The notes under the pieces: model-generated
What the model was told of the DNA's origin: nothing
What the model saw: the letters and a program-made list of their open reading frames with translations, nothing else
The model's database searches: none
Program-made: the position numbers and the translations under genes
Assembly: GCA_013001595.1 (NCBI GenBank)
Contig: JABDMH010000024.1
Span: forward strand, 1 to 64,000
Source of the DNA: Saprospiraceae bacterium
GTDB taxonomy: Bacteria > Bacteroidota > Bacteroidia > Chitinophagales > Saprospiraceae
Direction: 5' to 3'
DNA: 64,000 bases
In this document: piece after piece, positions 37,210 to 46,643 of the stretch
Layout: every line of letters begins with the position of its first letter
How positions within the stretch are numbered: position 1 is the first letter of the stretch

Positions 37210-37904
37210 TTCAACTGCTTGATTTGTTGCACCAACTCCTCCACCTGCCAGGCATCTACCACATCAAAACGGCCGATGTGGGTGCGTCGCAAAGCGTTTA
37301 AGTAGGCACCACTATGCAACTTCCTTCCCAAATCATATGCCAATGATCGAATATAGGTGCCCCTACTACAGACGACCGAAAATGAAACATGGGGCATATC
37401 GATGTGCTCAATAGCTAGCGCATGTATTTGTACGCGTCGCGGTTCTATTGCTATGTCTTGATTCTTCCTTGCCAATTTATATAAGCGAACTCCGTTCTTT
37501 TTTATTGCAGAATAGATGGGTGGAACTTGATCAGTTTCACCAATAAAAGATTTACTAGCTTCAACAATCATGTCGTTATTAATATGAGCAAGGGCATACT
37601 GAGCATCTTCTTCGGCTTCGGCATCATAGGTAGGCGTCGTGGCACCTAACTTCAATACCCCCTCATACCTTTTGTCCAATCCTTGAAAATCTACGATCTG
37701 CTTCGTTGCCTTTCCCACACAAACGATCAATAACCCGGTAGCTAGCGGATCAAGTGTGCCTGCATGTCCTACCTTGATCTTTTTGATTGCAAATGTGTGC
37801 CGAATCGTAGCCCGGATTTTATTCACTACATCAAAAGAAGTCCATTCTAGGGGCTTGTCCACCAGGAGAACCTTTCCTTCCTTTAGATCTTGTAGAGACC
37901 ACAT
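37206..37904 (-). CDS. truB: tRNA pseudouridine(55) synthase
   Basis: Makes pseudouridine 55 in the T-loop of tRNA. 232 residues: VLLVDKPLEWTSFDVVNKIR, the catalytic motif KVGHAGTLDPLATG with Asp52, YEGVLKLGATTPTYDAEAE, PPIYSAIKKNGVRLYKLAR, and CSRGTYIRSLAYDLG. The ATG at 37904 gives the normal TruB N-terminus; the open frame extends 22 codons further but would overlap uppP. It follows uppP by 11 bp and precedes gldA with a 4-bp overlap. Confidence 0.96.
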   Translation of the reverse strand: MWSLQDLKEGKVLLVDKPLEWTSFDVVNKIRATIRHTFAIKKIKVGHAGTLDPLATGLLIVCVGKATKQIVDFQGLDKRYEGVLKLGATTPTYDAEAEEDAQYALAHINNDMIVEASKSFIGETDQVPPIYSAIKKNGVRLYKLARKNQDIAIEPRRVQIHALAIEHIDMPHVSFSVVCSRGTYIRSLAYDLGRKLHSGAYLNALRRTHIGRFDVVDAWQVEELVQQIKQLK

Positions 37905-37915
37905 CTGTTGGGGTG

Positions 37916-38710
37916 TTAGGAGATCGTTGATAAAATGACTGCAATAATGCCCACCAGGGCGCAGTACCATCCGAAATAGCGGAGGTTAGCCCTACGCACC
38001 AATCGTATCATCCAAATGCAAGCAAGGATCCCAGTAAAGAAGGCAGCTAGAAATCCTACGCTTAGGGCTGTAAAATTCTCCACGAGTAGATGATCTCCGG
38101 CAAGGACATCTTTGGCGATTTTTCCGAAGATCAATGGTACTACCATTAAAAAAGAAAAACTCGCAGCTTGATCCCGATCAATATGCAAAAGCACTGAAGT
38201 AGAGATGGTGGCACCTGACCTAGAGATACCTGGAATAATGGCGATGGCCTGCGCAGCTCCAATAACCAGTGCGTTCATGTAGCTCACAGTTTGATCAGTC
38301 TGCTTGGCACGATCTGCTACCACAAGGAGTAGTGCAGTGAAGCACAATGCCAATCCAACTAGCAGAAGGTTCTGGCTGAACATCGCCTCAATGGCTTCCT
38401 CGAAAAACAGTCCGATGAAGACAGCCGGTATCATGCTCAACACAATTTTTATTGAAAACGATTGGCTCGCATTAACTGGGCTACCAAACAATCCCTGTAG
38501 GATCTTCCAAACCTCCTTTCTGAACACATACAGCGTAGCACAGGCTGTGGCGAAATGTAACACGACGGTCATCAATAGGCTCTGTTCACCCGTTGATTCG
38601 TTCCCGAGAATAAACTTCATCAATTCCAGATGTCCACTGCTAGAAACAGGCAAAAACTCAGTTAGCCCCTGAACTATACCCAGCACAAGTGCTTCTAACA
38701 ATGCTCGCAT
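37916..38710 (-). CDS. uppP: undecaprenyl-diphosphatase
   Basis: Inner-membrane enzyme that recycles undecaprenyl pyrophosphate to the lipid carrier used for peptidoglycan and O-antigen. 264 residues with about eight membrane helices, EALVLGIVQGLTEFLPVSSSGHLEL (the Gln/Glu-rich motif 1) and IIPGISRSGATIS (motif 2 with the catalytic Arg and Ser). The acidic residues in LTEFLP are kept. ATG at 38710. Part of the ftsX-DUF3098-uppP-truB cluster common in Bacteroidota. Confidence 0.96.
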   Translation of the reverse strand: MRALLEALVLGIVQGLTEFLPVSSSGHLELMKFILGNESTGEQSLLMTVVLHFATACATLYVFRKEVWKILQGLFGSPVNASQSFSIKIVLSMIPAVFIGLFFEEAIEAMFSQNLLLVGLALCFTALLLVVADRAKQTDQTVSYMNALVIGAAQAIAIIPGISRSGATISTSVLLHIDRDQAASFSFLMVVPLIFGKIAKDVLAGDHLLVENFTALSVGFLAAFFTGILACIWMIRLVRRANLRYFGWYCALVGIIAVILSTIS

Positions 38711-38740
38711 AACAAAGTGTGGATCGAATTATTTTGGGGG

Positions 38741-39052
38741 CTAGGCTCGCTTAAAGATGGCAAATACTTCAACCACTAATCCAGCTACAATCACAAGCGG
38801 GGCCAGGACAGTTCGACGAAAACTATAAATGATTGATTCATCCCAAACATCATCACTAGGCATACTTCCCCCCAACATTAATATCATGCCTAGAAAGACC
38901 AGACCAGCTCCTATGCCCATCAAGACATAATTCTCCTTCTTGAAAATCAGTGTTGGAGCCTTTCGCTTAATAGCTCCTTTCCGAACCTTTGCAGAAGTAG
39001 GTGAAACCCTCTTCTTCGTGGTAACGACTTTCTTTTTTTTGGACTGACTCAT
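38741..39052 (-). CDS. DUF3098 membrane protein
   Basis: 103 residues: a strongly basic N-terminal tail (SQSKKKKVVTTKKRVSPTSAKVRKG), then LIFKKENYVLMGIGAGLVFLGMILMLGG as helix 1, GSMPSDDVWDESIIYSFRRTVLAPLVIVAG, and a second helix at the C-terminus. This is the DUF3098 pattern, and the position between ftsX and uppP is where the family usually occurs. Function unknown; a link to cell envelope or division is inferred from synteny. ATG at 39052 preferred over a TTG two codons upstream. Confidence 0.85.
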   Translation of the reverse strand: MSQSKKKKVVTTKKRVSPTSAKVRKGAIKRKAPTLIFKKENYVLMGIGAGLVFLGMILMLGGSMPSDDVWDESIIYSFRRTVLAPLVIVAGLVVEVFAIFKRA

Positions 39053-39128
39053 ATGCAAGATTTAGGACAAAGCTAGAGAATATATCTGCAAAAACATAGA
39101 TATGTTAAAGGACTCGCCGGCAACCCAC

Positions 39129-40001
39129 CTAGTGCAAATCGTTTACATTCATTTTCAAAAACCTGGTAACGATAAAAAAAGTACTGATCAAATTAATCAG
39201 CACCCCAGCAGCTATGGTCATAATCACCAAATACACCAGGTATTGGATATTTAGATACTGCATGAGTTCAGGTACTTGTTCGAACACTAAGTAGCCTACA
39301 AGACACATTGCACAAATGGCCGTCAGTGCACTAAAAAGGCCATGTCTCACTCCTTTCCATACAAAAGGCCTGCGGATGAATGACCATGATGCACCTACCA
39401 GTTCCATGTTCTTAACCAAAAACCGATTGGCATAGAGAGAGAGTCTGATAGAATTGTAGATAAGTGTCAGTGCGAGGATGGCAAGAATTAGACCACCAAC
39501 CAGGAGGGCATAGCTCATTTTTTCCAAATTTGCAGCCACTTGCTCGACGAATCCTTGGTCATAGTAGATTCCAGCAATGTCATTAAATTTAGCTGAGAGC
39601 CGCTCCTGCAATGCCCTAAAAGTCTCAGAATTGAATCGATCTGCAATCAACCCAAAGGTGTATACGTCTGAAAGCGGATTTGGCATATCCATCGACAGCA
39701 CATCATCTCCAAGTTCAGCTGCCAATTGCTTTAGACCAACTTCCTTAGAGACAAATTTGACTGAAGACCCCAGCACATCAACATCTTTCTGCAGAAAAGC
39801 GCTGATATCATCAACTTCCTTTGAGGAAATTTCAGATTTAAGTTCTACGACTACTTGAAAATCTTCCTTTAGGTTATCCACAATATCATTGGAGTGCAAT
39901 GATATAAATCCAAAAACACCAAGTAAAAAAAGGACACCGGCAACACTTACTATTGACCACAAGTAATTGGGCTTGGGTCTAAATTTCTTTAGATTCCGCA
40001 T
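39129..40001 (-). CDS. ftsX: cell division ABC transporter permease FtsX
   Basis: 290 residues with an N-terminal helix (YLWSIVSVAGVLFLLGVFGFISL), a periplasmic loop of about 110 residues, and three further helices, the 4-TM FtsX layout. The conserved segment ALTLIYNSIRLSLYANRFLVKNMELVGASWSFIRRPF identifies the family. With FtsE it controls peptidoglycan hydrolases during division; no ftsE is adjacent, as is common in Bacteroidota. ATG at 40001 (MRNLKKFRPKPNYLWS); an upstream in-frame extension of 20 codons looks non-coding. Confidence 0.94.
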   Translation of the reverse strand: MRNLKKFRPKPNYLWSIVSVAGVLFLLGVFGFISLHSNDIVDNLKEDFQVVVELKSEISSKEVDDISAFLQKDVDVLGSSVKFVSKEVGLKQLAAELGDDVLSMDMPNPLSDVYTFGLIADRFNSETFRALQERLSAKFNDIAGIYYDQGFVEQVAANLEKMSYALLVGGLILAILALTLIYNSIRLSLYANRFLVKNMELVGASWSFIRRPFVWKGVRHGLFSALTAICAMCLVGYLVFEQVPELMQYLNIQYLVYLVIMTIAAGVLINLISTFFIVTRFLKMNVNDLH

Positions 40002-40136
40002 AGTCAATTTCCACGTGAATGATTCATTTTCACAAATATATAAATTAAACTTAATGATCAAGTGTTATGTAGGCACAATGGCTGAATCAATATGACCAAC
40101 TGTTCATGGCATGCGCATCATAAGAGATAGGATGCG

Positions 40137-40164
40137 AAAAGTCACCATAAGGGTGGTCACTTTT
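40137..40164 (-). terminator. probable intrinsic terminator of the 40157-40609 gene
   Basis: On the minus strand AAAAGT pairs with ACTTTT around an inner CACC/GGTG stem with a CTTAT loop and a 3-nt bulge. The right arm ends in four T. The hairpin overlaps the stop codon of the gene, a compact arrangement. Stem strength is moderate. Confidence 0.5.
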
Positions 40165-40609
40165 CCTTTCTCATAATCTTGTCGAAAAATCTGCCCGTCT
40201 CATCAGCCAATTTTCTCAATTCCTCATCAAGGTCTTTGCCACGATCCAATATCTCCTCATCAGGATTTTCTTTGGCTAGTTCTTCTTCAATTGACTCTTT
40301 CTCCTTTTGCAATTTTTCTTTCTGCTGCTCTAACTTATCTAGTTCGGCATTTGCCTCTTTATCTGATTTATCGACTTTTTCCTTTAAGCCCTCGTACATT
40401 TTGCCCAGATTTTCAAAAGCCTTGTCATATTTTCCATCGGCAAATTTTTGCCTTTCATTCTTGATCAAGCTACCGATAGATTTTCCTACCTCCTTAACCT
40501 GTTTAAAGACTTTTTCGGAAGTAGCCTTCTCTTCTTCTGATCCCAAGAAGTAGTTGTAGACAAGAAGTCCTCCAATGATAAGTAGCGCTAGTTTTATTAG
40601 TGTTCTCAT
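40157..40609 (-). CDS. membrane-anchored coiled-coil protein, unknown function
   Basis: 150 residues: an N-terminal membrane helix (LIKLALLIIGGLLVYNYFLG), then a highly charged helical body with heptad-like Leu/Glu/Lys (DKLEQQKEKLQKEKESIEEELAKENPDEE). It probably projects into the periplasm or cytosol as a coiled coil. No family recognised. It is separated from ftsX by about 155 bp and has its own terminator, so it is likely a single-gene unit. ATG at 40609. Confidence 0.7.
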   Translation of the reverse strand: MRTLIKLALLIIGGLLVYNYFLGSEEEKATSEKVFKQVKEVGKSIGSLIKNERQKFADGKYDKAFENLGKMYEGLKEKVDKSDKEANAELDKLEQQKEKLQKEKESIEEELAKENPDEEILDRGKDLDEELRKLADETGRFFDKIMRKEK

Positions 40610-40778
40610 CTATTTTAGGTATGATGTAGTGTAAACATGGTCAAATTATAGAATATTGCACGGTTGAGGAAATATCATCGACTTGCTCCTGCCCTTAATC
40701 ATACCAATACATCTGCAGTTGTGGTAAAGAGGGAAGTAAATCTTTGCTAATTTTGATCGCTTATCAAGTGGAATCTAG

Positions 40779-43646
40779 ATGCAGGAATACAACCATTCGG
40801 AGATTGAACAGAAATGGAGACAATACTGGGAGGATCATCAGACCTACCGAGTAGAGGAAGATGAAAGCAAAACCAAATACTATGTGCTCGATATGTTTCC
40901 CTATCCATCGGGTGCAGGTTTGCATGTTGGCCATCCCCTCGGCTACATTGCCTCAGACATCTACGCTCGATACAAACGACTAAAAGGCTTCAATGTATTG
41001 CACCCAATGGGCTATGATGCCTTCGGACTTCCTGCGGAACAATATGCCATTGAAACCGGCATTCATCCCGCTAAATCTACCTCACAAAACATCGATCGCT
41101 ATCGCAAACAGCTCTCTCAATTGGGCTTTTCATTCGATTGGAGTCGTGAGGTCAGAACATGTGAACCAGGTTACTATAAATGGACACAATGGATATTTAC
41201 ACAACTCTTTGATCACTACTACGACCTAAGCGACAACAAGGCGGTTCCCATCTCAAAGCTCATCTCGACCTTTGACCAAAGTGGAAATGCCGATGTACAT
41301 GCTTTTGCTACACCAAGTCGAGATTTTACCGCAGCAGAATGGCAGTCGTTTGATGCCAAACAACAGGCAGAGATACTGATGGACTACCGACTGGCTTACC
41401 GTCGCATTGGCTATGTCAATTGGTGTGAAGCCCTGGGTACAGTGCTTGCCAATGATCAGATCAAAGATGGTGTCTCAGAACGGGGAGGACACCCAGTCGA
41501 AAAACGGGCCATGACCCAATGGTATCTAAGAATCACAGCCTATGCTGAACGTATGCTAAATGATCTAGCTCAGATCGATTGGTCTGAATCACTAAAGACC
41601 ATGCAGGTCAATTGGATCGGTAGATCTGAAGGAGCGGCCGTATTTTTTGACATAGTGGACCATAGTGCTCAAATCGAAGTCTATACCACAAGACCTGATA
41701 CCATCTTTGGAGCCACCTTTATGGTGCTGGCACCGGAGCATCCCTATGTCCAACAAATCACCACTGACGATCAACGGGAGGAAGTAGACGCATACTTGGA
41801 ATATGTAAAATCCAGATCTGAAAGAGATCGCCAGGCAGAGGTTAAAACGGTCACTGGCACCTTTACGGGAGCATATGCCATCAATCCATTAAATAAAGCC
41901 AAAGTACCCATTTGGATCGCAGAGTATGTACTTATGGATTATGGTACGGGGGCAATAATGGCTGTGCCCAGTGACGATGAAAGAGACCAGAAATTTTCTG
42001 AAAAATTTGGTATCGAAATCATTGATGTAGTTGATAAATCTGACTATCCAGGAGCTGGTCTGCATGATAAAGTTGGCAAAATGATAAACTCAGGATTTAT
42101 CACCGGAATGCAAGTGCCTGAAGCCATTGAAGCGGTCTGCCAAAAGGTGGAAGATGAACAGTTGGGAAGCCGTCAGGTAAATTTCAAAATGAGGGATGCC
42201 AATTTTAGCAGACAACGCTACTGGGGAGAACCATTTCCCATTGTATATGATGATGCTGATATTGCCCATGTGCTCCCCATAGCAGAACTTCCGGTAGAGT
42301 TGCCACCTTCGGATGACTTTACACCTACCGCCGCTGGAGAATCTCCTTTGGCTCGAATGAAAGACTGGGTAGCGCTGCCTAACGGAATGAAACGAGAAAC
42401 AGATACGATGCCCGCCGTAGCGGGATCTTCCTGGTACTACCTCCGGTATATGGATCCCCACAATGATGAATCCTTTGTGGCCACTGAGAAAGTAAATTAT
42501 TGGAAAGATGTCGATCTGTACATCGGAGGTGCAGAGCATGCCGTATCGCATCTCATGTACGCACGCTTTTGGCATAAGTTTCTCTATGACCTGCAACTGG
42601 TACCAACCGCCGAACCCTTTAAGAAATTGATCAACCAAGGTATGATTCAAGGCGTAATTGAGTCAGTACTTCTGGATAAAGATCCAATTGACGGTAAACA
42701 ACGATTTGTCTGTGCCAAATTAGCTGCTGCCAGAGGAGATGCTGATTTTGCCCGAATTCCAGTCAAGATCGAATTTGTCAATGACTATGGTTCGGACGAA
42801 AGCCATCTCGATCTTGCAGGTATTCAGAAGTTCATCGATTGGCGATCGACTTACCAGGATGCCATCTTCGAATGCATTGAAGGGGAGGTTATTAATGGCG
42901 TATTCCATCCGCGTGAAAATGCCGTCTCACCCACCTTCTATACTCATTCAGAAGTTGGCAAAATGTCGAAGTCTAAGTATAATGTCATTAATCCAGATGA
43001 TGTCATAAACCGGTACGGTACAGATTGTTTTCGCATGTACGAGATGTTTCTAGGACCCTTGGAAAATAGTAAGCCATGGGATACCAATGGCATTGATGGA
43101 GTCTCCAAGTTCATCAAGAAATGCTGGAGGCTATTTTTCGATCTAGAGGGTCGATTGACGGTTAGCGATGAAAACCCTTCTAAAGATGAGCTCCGCATTC
43201 TACATCAGACTATAAAGAAGGTGGAAGAAGATATCGAACGTCATTCTTTCAATACGTGTATCAGTCACTTTATGGTCGCGGTCAATCAGCTTAGAGCATT
43301 TAAAACCCAGAAGCGAGCAATCGCCGAAGCCTTGACCATTCTATTGGCTCCATTCGCACCACACTTGGCTGAAGAACTTTGGCAGCGATTGGGACATCTG
43401 GCCTCTGTACATCAGGCCTCCTTTCCCACCTTTGAAGCCGAGCACTTAGTGGTCTCCGAAATAAGTTATCCCATCTCCATCAACGGTAAAAAGAGGGCGG
43501 AGGCGTCATTTGCAGCCAATGCTTCTAAGGAAGATGTTGAGCGAGAGGCGCTAGCCTTAGATTCGATTCAAAAATGGATTGATGGTAAAACAGTTCGAAA
43601 GGTAATCGTTGTTCCTAAGCGGATGATCAACATCGTCGTTGGTTAG
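40779..43646 (+). CDS. leuS: leucyl-tRNA synthetase
   Basis: Charges tRNA-Leu. 955 residues, in the long range for bacterial LeuRS. Seen: the HIGH-class motif GAGLHVGHPLGY (about residues 45-56), a CP1 editing domain (TTRPDTIFGATFMVLAPEHP with the conserved Thr-rich and Asp elements), DTMPAVAGSSWYYLRYMD, and the KMSKS loop VGKMSKSKYN (about 727-731). An anticodon-binding domain follows. An insertion of roughly 80 residues precedes KMSKS (about 635-715), as in other Bacteroidota LeuRS. ATG at 40779. Confidence 0.97.
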   Translation: MQEYNHSEIEQKWRQYWEDHQTYRVEEDESKTKYYVLDMFPYPSGAGLHVGHPLGYIASDIYARYKRLKGFNVLHPMGYDAFGLPAEQYAIETGIHPAKSTSQNIDRYRKQLSQLGFSFDWSREVRTCEPGYYKWTQWIFTQLFDHYYDLSDNKAVPISKLISTFDQSGNADVHAFATPSRDFTAAEWQSFDAKQQAEILMDYRLAYRRIGYVNWCEALGTVLANDQIKDGVSERGGHPVEKRAMTQWYLRITAYAERMLNDLAQIDWSESLKTMQVNWIGRSEGAAVFFDIVDHSAQIEVYTTRPDTIFGATFMVLAPEHPYVQQITTDDQREEVDAYLEYVKSRSERDRQAEVKTVTGTFTGAYAINPLNKAKVPIWIAEYVLMDYGTGAIMAVPSDDERDQKFSEKFGIEIIDVVDKSDYPGAGLHDKVGKMINSGFITGMQVPEAIEAVCQKVEDEQLGSRQVNFKMRDANFSRQRYWGEPFPIVYDDADIAHVLPIAELPVELPPSDDFTPTAAGESPLARMKDWVALPNGMKRETDTMPAVAGSSWYYLRYMDPHNDESFVATEKVNYWKDVDLYIGGAEHAVSHLMYARFWHKFLYDLQLVPTAEPFKKLINQGMIQGVIESVLLDKDPIDGKQRFVCAKLAAARGDADFARIPVKIEFVNDYGSDESHLDLAGIQKFIDWRSTYQDAIFECIEGEVINGVFHPRENAVSPTFYTHSEVGKMSKSKYNVINPDDVINRYGTDCFRMYEMFLGPLENSKPWDTNGIDGVSKFIKKCWRLFFDLEGRLTVSDENPSKDELRILHQTIKKVEEDIERHSFNTCISHFMVAVNQLRAFKTQKRAIAEALTILLAPFAPHLAEELWQRLGHLASVHQASFPTFEAEHLVVSEISYPISINGKKRAEASFAANASKEDVEREALALDSIQKWIDGKTVRKVIVVPKRMINIVVG

Positions 43647-43747
43647 ACGAAGCCGATTCTAGGCCTTTGCACGATCAGATGTACTAAAATAGTTGACGTA
43701 CTCTGAATATTTTCAATTAGTTTGGATCAAAATCTCAAATAAAAATC

Positions 43748-44146
43748 ATGGACTTTTCAGCCACCGCATATATGCAAGTCCTCTTCTCCTCTTTCACCGC
43801 TATCCTTTTTCTACAAAGTGGTATTGATAAAGTCCTGAACTGGAGTGATGAGAAGTCTTTCTATAACCAGCATTTTGAAAAGACGTTCCTGCGCAATATG
43901 GTTTTTCTTTTGATGCCGATCATTACCTGCATTGAATTGGCAGCTGGCATCTTGTCAGCTCTCAGCATCCCGCTACTACTTATCAATGGATCTTCAGCTC
44001 TTGGATGTTGGGGGATGTTGTTAGCTTGTTTTGCGATTTTGATGCTATTTTTTGGGCAAAGAGTGGCAAAAGACTATGCAGGGGCAGCTACGTTAGTCCC
44101 CTATTTCCTATGTTCTGCTGCCGGATTATACTTTTACGTCATATGA
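43748..44146 (+). CDS. DoxX-like four-helix membrane protein
   Basis: 132 residues with four hydrophobic segments (VLFSSFTAILFLQSGIDKVLNW, MVFLLMPIITCIELAAGILSAL, MLLACFAILMLFFGQRVAKDYAGAA and a final helix to YFYVI). The FLQSGIDKVLNW start and internal layout match DoxX/MauE-like proteins. Function not assigned; such proteins are often associated with redox processes. ATG at 43748, about 100 bp after leuS; probably a separate promoter. It ends just before the convergent esterase gene. Confidence 0.75.
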   Translation: MDFSATAYMQVLFSSFTAILFLQSGIDKVLNWSDEKSFYNQHFEKTFLRNMVFLLMPIITCIELAAGILSALSIPLLLINGSSALGCWGMLLACFAILMLFFGQRVAKDYAGAATLVPYFLCSAAGLYFYVI

Positions 44147-44166
44147 CCAGGAGATTACTTCACAGC

Positions 44167-46260
44167 TCATTCTGTGGACATTTTCCATTCTGAGATACTT
44201 TGTAGTATGGCCAAATTCTCATCCTTCAAAACATCCCTATGCAGTTCCAGAGCCCAATCATAGCTCAACGGGAGTCTGCCGATGCTGAATAATTTAGTAT
44301 CCCCAAGGATACCTGCAACTTGAGGCAAATCTGTGACTTGTAGACAATGCATCATTTCGATTGCTTCACCTCGACCATCCCGCCTACTAGGTTGATCTTG
44401 AGTGGGAGGAGGATCCTGCACGATCAGTGATGCAAGTTGACCATCCAGCAGTGCTGCATACATGGCCACTGCTGCCATCCCATCCCTGGCGGCAAGACTG
44501 ATGTTTTCCTTTTGAATAACTGGTAAGCTTCTCAGGAAAGCGAGCGATCTGATCACATCATATACTTGCATAGAAGCGATCGTCCTTCCGATCCATGCGG
44601 AAGCTCTCCGAATGTGCCATTGCTGATTCGCGGCCCAACCCAATTCACCCACGCCCCTTACTTCCAGGTATGCATGAGAAATTTCCGTATCTGATTTACT
44701 TACAAACGACTCTGACTCGTATCGATCTTCATCTGGACTGCGCAATACAAGTAGCAAAGGTTGAACCTCATGAGGGGGTCGTCGCCATTGAATGTCAACC
44801 TTCAGTCTCCACCCTTCCTCGCTCATAAAGCTGTACACATGTCTTCCAAAAGGTCCGTCATCATGCGCTCGATGGGACCATTGTGCATCAAAATCTACAG
44901 GTATGCGTGGAAAGTGGTTGAACGTCCGATCTTTTAAGAATGTCAGAACTTGTCTTCGGTATTGCTCAAGCTCTTCGCCAGATGCTAGAGCAGGTGGTAC
45001 GGCAAGTTTAACGAATTCGTCTTGGATGTACTTTGTTCGATCATTGGCGGGAGCTCCATCTACGTAGACCGCCAGATCTCCATCAGGAATTGTGGCAGCA
45101 TCCGACATATCTATATCTCCCACCGTTTCTGGATTGACGTTCTGATTCATCAGATGTTTTAGAAAAAAGGAAAAAATTTGGGGCCGCAAGGTATCGCGGT
45201 CTCCATGACCTCCTTGGCAGTGAATGAACTCCAGGGTCTCCAAAGAATTGTAGAAATCATAAACATCTGCTATACTTTGATGAGTCTCTGAAACAGATTC
45301 GATGGCAAACATAGCATCACGGCTAGGAGCAGCAATCATCAAGGGCCTGGGTGCAATCAAGGCACCCATGTCTGAAAAATCTTGATGATAGATATTGTGA
45401 GGCATCATACAGTCACAATGATGATCCACTGTCTTTTGGAAGATCTCTGCTTCAATAGTCTCCCCTCCTGCTACTGGAACGGCAGCTTTGATACGGTCGT
45501 CTAATGCTCCCAAATACCAGCTCTGAGAGCCTCCACCCGATGCACCCGTGACTCCTATCTTATCAGCGTCTACTTCTGGCAAGCTTGCTAGTAAATCAAT
45601 TCCTCGAATTCCATTCCATACTTCTACACCTCCGGGATGATACCCTCTGCTCAACCAATGGAACCATCCTCTTGCATAGGTGCCCCAATGCTCCCCCTCT
45701 ACTTCTCCCCATTGGATTGTTTCGATCACCAAGCAGACGAATCCCAGTTCCGCAAATTTCCTGGCATTGCCTTGATATTTCTTATATGCTTTCTGATTGC
45801 GCGCATGACCACAAACATATAAGATAGCGGGTGTGCGACCCCTAATGTCATTCGGTATATAAAGATTTGCTGGCACATATAAGCCTGGAGATGACTCATA
45901 TATGATCTTTTCAATGCGAAATTTCTCCTTCTTCAGTATCCCTACCTTTTGAACAGGTGGGGTTTCTCTCATCCCTGTAAGTGGAACATCCGTCAATCCC
46001 AACATTTCGATCAACTGGTCCCTGTGTGCAGATCTTTTGCCTTCCCAGATGGATTTGCTGGGCACACGGTTAGTAAAACCCTTAGATATCTTCGAAGCCT
46101 CTTGAATTAAATATTTACGAATGCTGTTACAATCCTTTTGGCTCTCATGATCCAGGCCAAAAGAAGGTTGTTGAGCCCACATCGGATCAATAAAAAGGAT
46201 AGCAAGCAAAATGGTTGAAACTACTTGATTGGCGTGTATCATTGTGCAGATCTTTAGCAT
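44167..46260 (-). CDS. secreted tandem alpha/beta-hydrolase, acetylxylan esterase-like
   Basis: 697 residues with a signal peptide (VVSTILLAILFIDPMWAQQ). Domain 1 (about 40-390) is an AXE1-type alpha/beta-hydrolase: TPAILYVCGHARN, the nucleophile elbow VTGASGGGSQSWYLG, a catalytic Asp region (APRPLMIAAPSRDAMF) and a His in IHCQGGHGDRDT. Domain 2 (about 440-690) has the same fold in outline, but at the elbow it reads LAARDGMAAVAMYAA with no Ser, so it looks catalytically dead. It probably removes acyl or methyl-ester groups from polysaccharide in the periplasm or outside. Start is the ATG at 46260 or the one at 46242. The VOC pseudogene lies just upstream in the same direction. Confidence 0.8.
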   Translation of the reverse strand: MLKICTMIHANQVVSTILLAILFIDPMWAQQPSFGLDHESQKDCNSIRKYLIQEASKISKGFTNRVPSKSIWEGKRSAHRDQLIEMLGLTDVPLTGMRETPPVQKVGILKKEKFRIEKIIYESSPGLYVPANLYIPNDIRGRTPAILYVCGHARNQKAYKKYQGNARKFAELGFVCLVIETIQWGEVEGEHWGTYARGWFHWLSRGYHPGGVEVWNGIRGIDLLASLPEVDADKIGVTGASGGGSQSWYLGALDDRIKAAVPVAGGETIEAEIFQKTVDHHCDCMMPHNIYHQDFSDMGALIAPRPLMIAAPSRDAMFAIESVSETHQSIADVYDFYNSLETLEFIHCQGGHGDRDTLRPQIFSFFLKHLMNQNVNPETVGDIDMSDAATIPDGDLAVYVDGAPANDRTKYIQDEFVKLAVPPALASGEELEQYRRQVLTFLKDRTFNHFPRIPVDFDAQWSHRAHDDGPFGRHVYSFMSEEGWRLKVDIQWRRPPHEVQPLLLVLRSPDEDRYESESFVSKSDTEISHAYLEVRGVGELGWAANQQWHIRRASAWIGRTIASMQVYDVIRSLAFLRSLPVIQKENISLAARDGMAAVAMYAALLDGQLASLIVQDPPPTQDQPSRRDGRGEAIEMMHCLQVTDLPQVAGILGDTKLFSIGRLPLSYDWALELHRDVLKDENLAILQSISEWKMSTE

Positions 46261-46272
46261 TCAGCATACAAA

Positions 46273-46643
46273 CTACGCAGATATAATGAGATAATATTGA
46301 TCCAGATCTCTGAGTGCAAATTCTAATTTTCTCGAATTCTGGTTGATGTGAGGAGCATAAGCAATCTCAGATTTGAGCTCTTAAGCACGGTGCCAAACAG
46401 ATTCTAACTTATTCATATGAAAATCGAGGATCAGACCATGACCATGGTGATTGAGAAAACCGGATAGGGTCGGATGGTCATACTCAACCCATTTATGCAA
46501 ACACAAGATGACGTTGCCATCTGATCTGCCAGAATCTCAAATATTGGACCGTGATGCAGCGCAGAGCAATCTAGGAGATCTTGATACCATCGAGCACTTT
46601 TCTCGACATCCTGCACGGCAATTATCGGCTCACTTCGCACCAC
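46273..46643 (-). pseudogene. VOC/glyoxalase family pseudogene (one frameshift, one nonsense codon)
   Basis: Read on the minus strand with one frame correction, the segment encodes a near full-length vicinal-oxygen-chelate protein of about 123 residues. Frame 1 gives SEPIIAVQDVEKSARWYQDLL through FEILAD. After a one-base loss near 46520-46522 the sequence continues in another frame as DGNVILCLHKWVEYDHPTL and HHGHGLILDFHMNKLESVWHRA. An in-frame TAA at 46381-46383 interrupts it, then ELKSEIAYAPHINQNSRKLEF and ALRDLDQYYLIISA follow to a natural stop at 46273. The order and content match glyoxalase/bleomycin-resistance-like proteins. Two independent lesions argue for true decay rather than sequencing error. 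The start is probably the GTG at 46643 or slightly upstream. Confidence 0.8.

Noticed and set aside
42090-42650. 186-codon open frame antisense to leuS
   Set aside because: Lies wholly within the leucyl-tRNA synthetase gene and has no family signature; a shadow of strong coding bias on the other strand.
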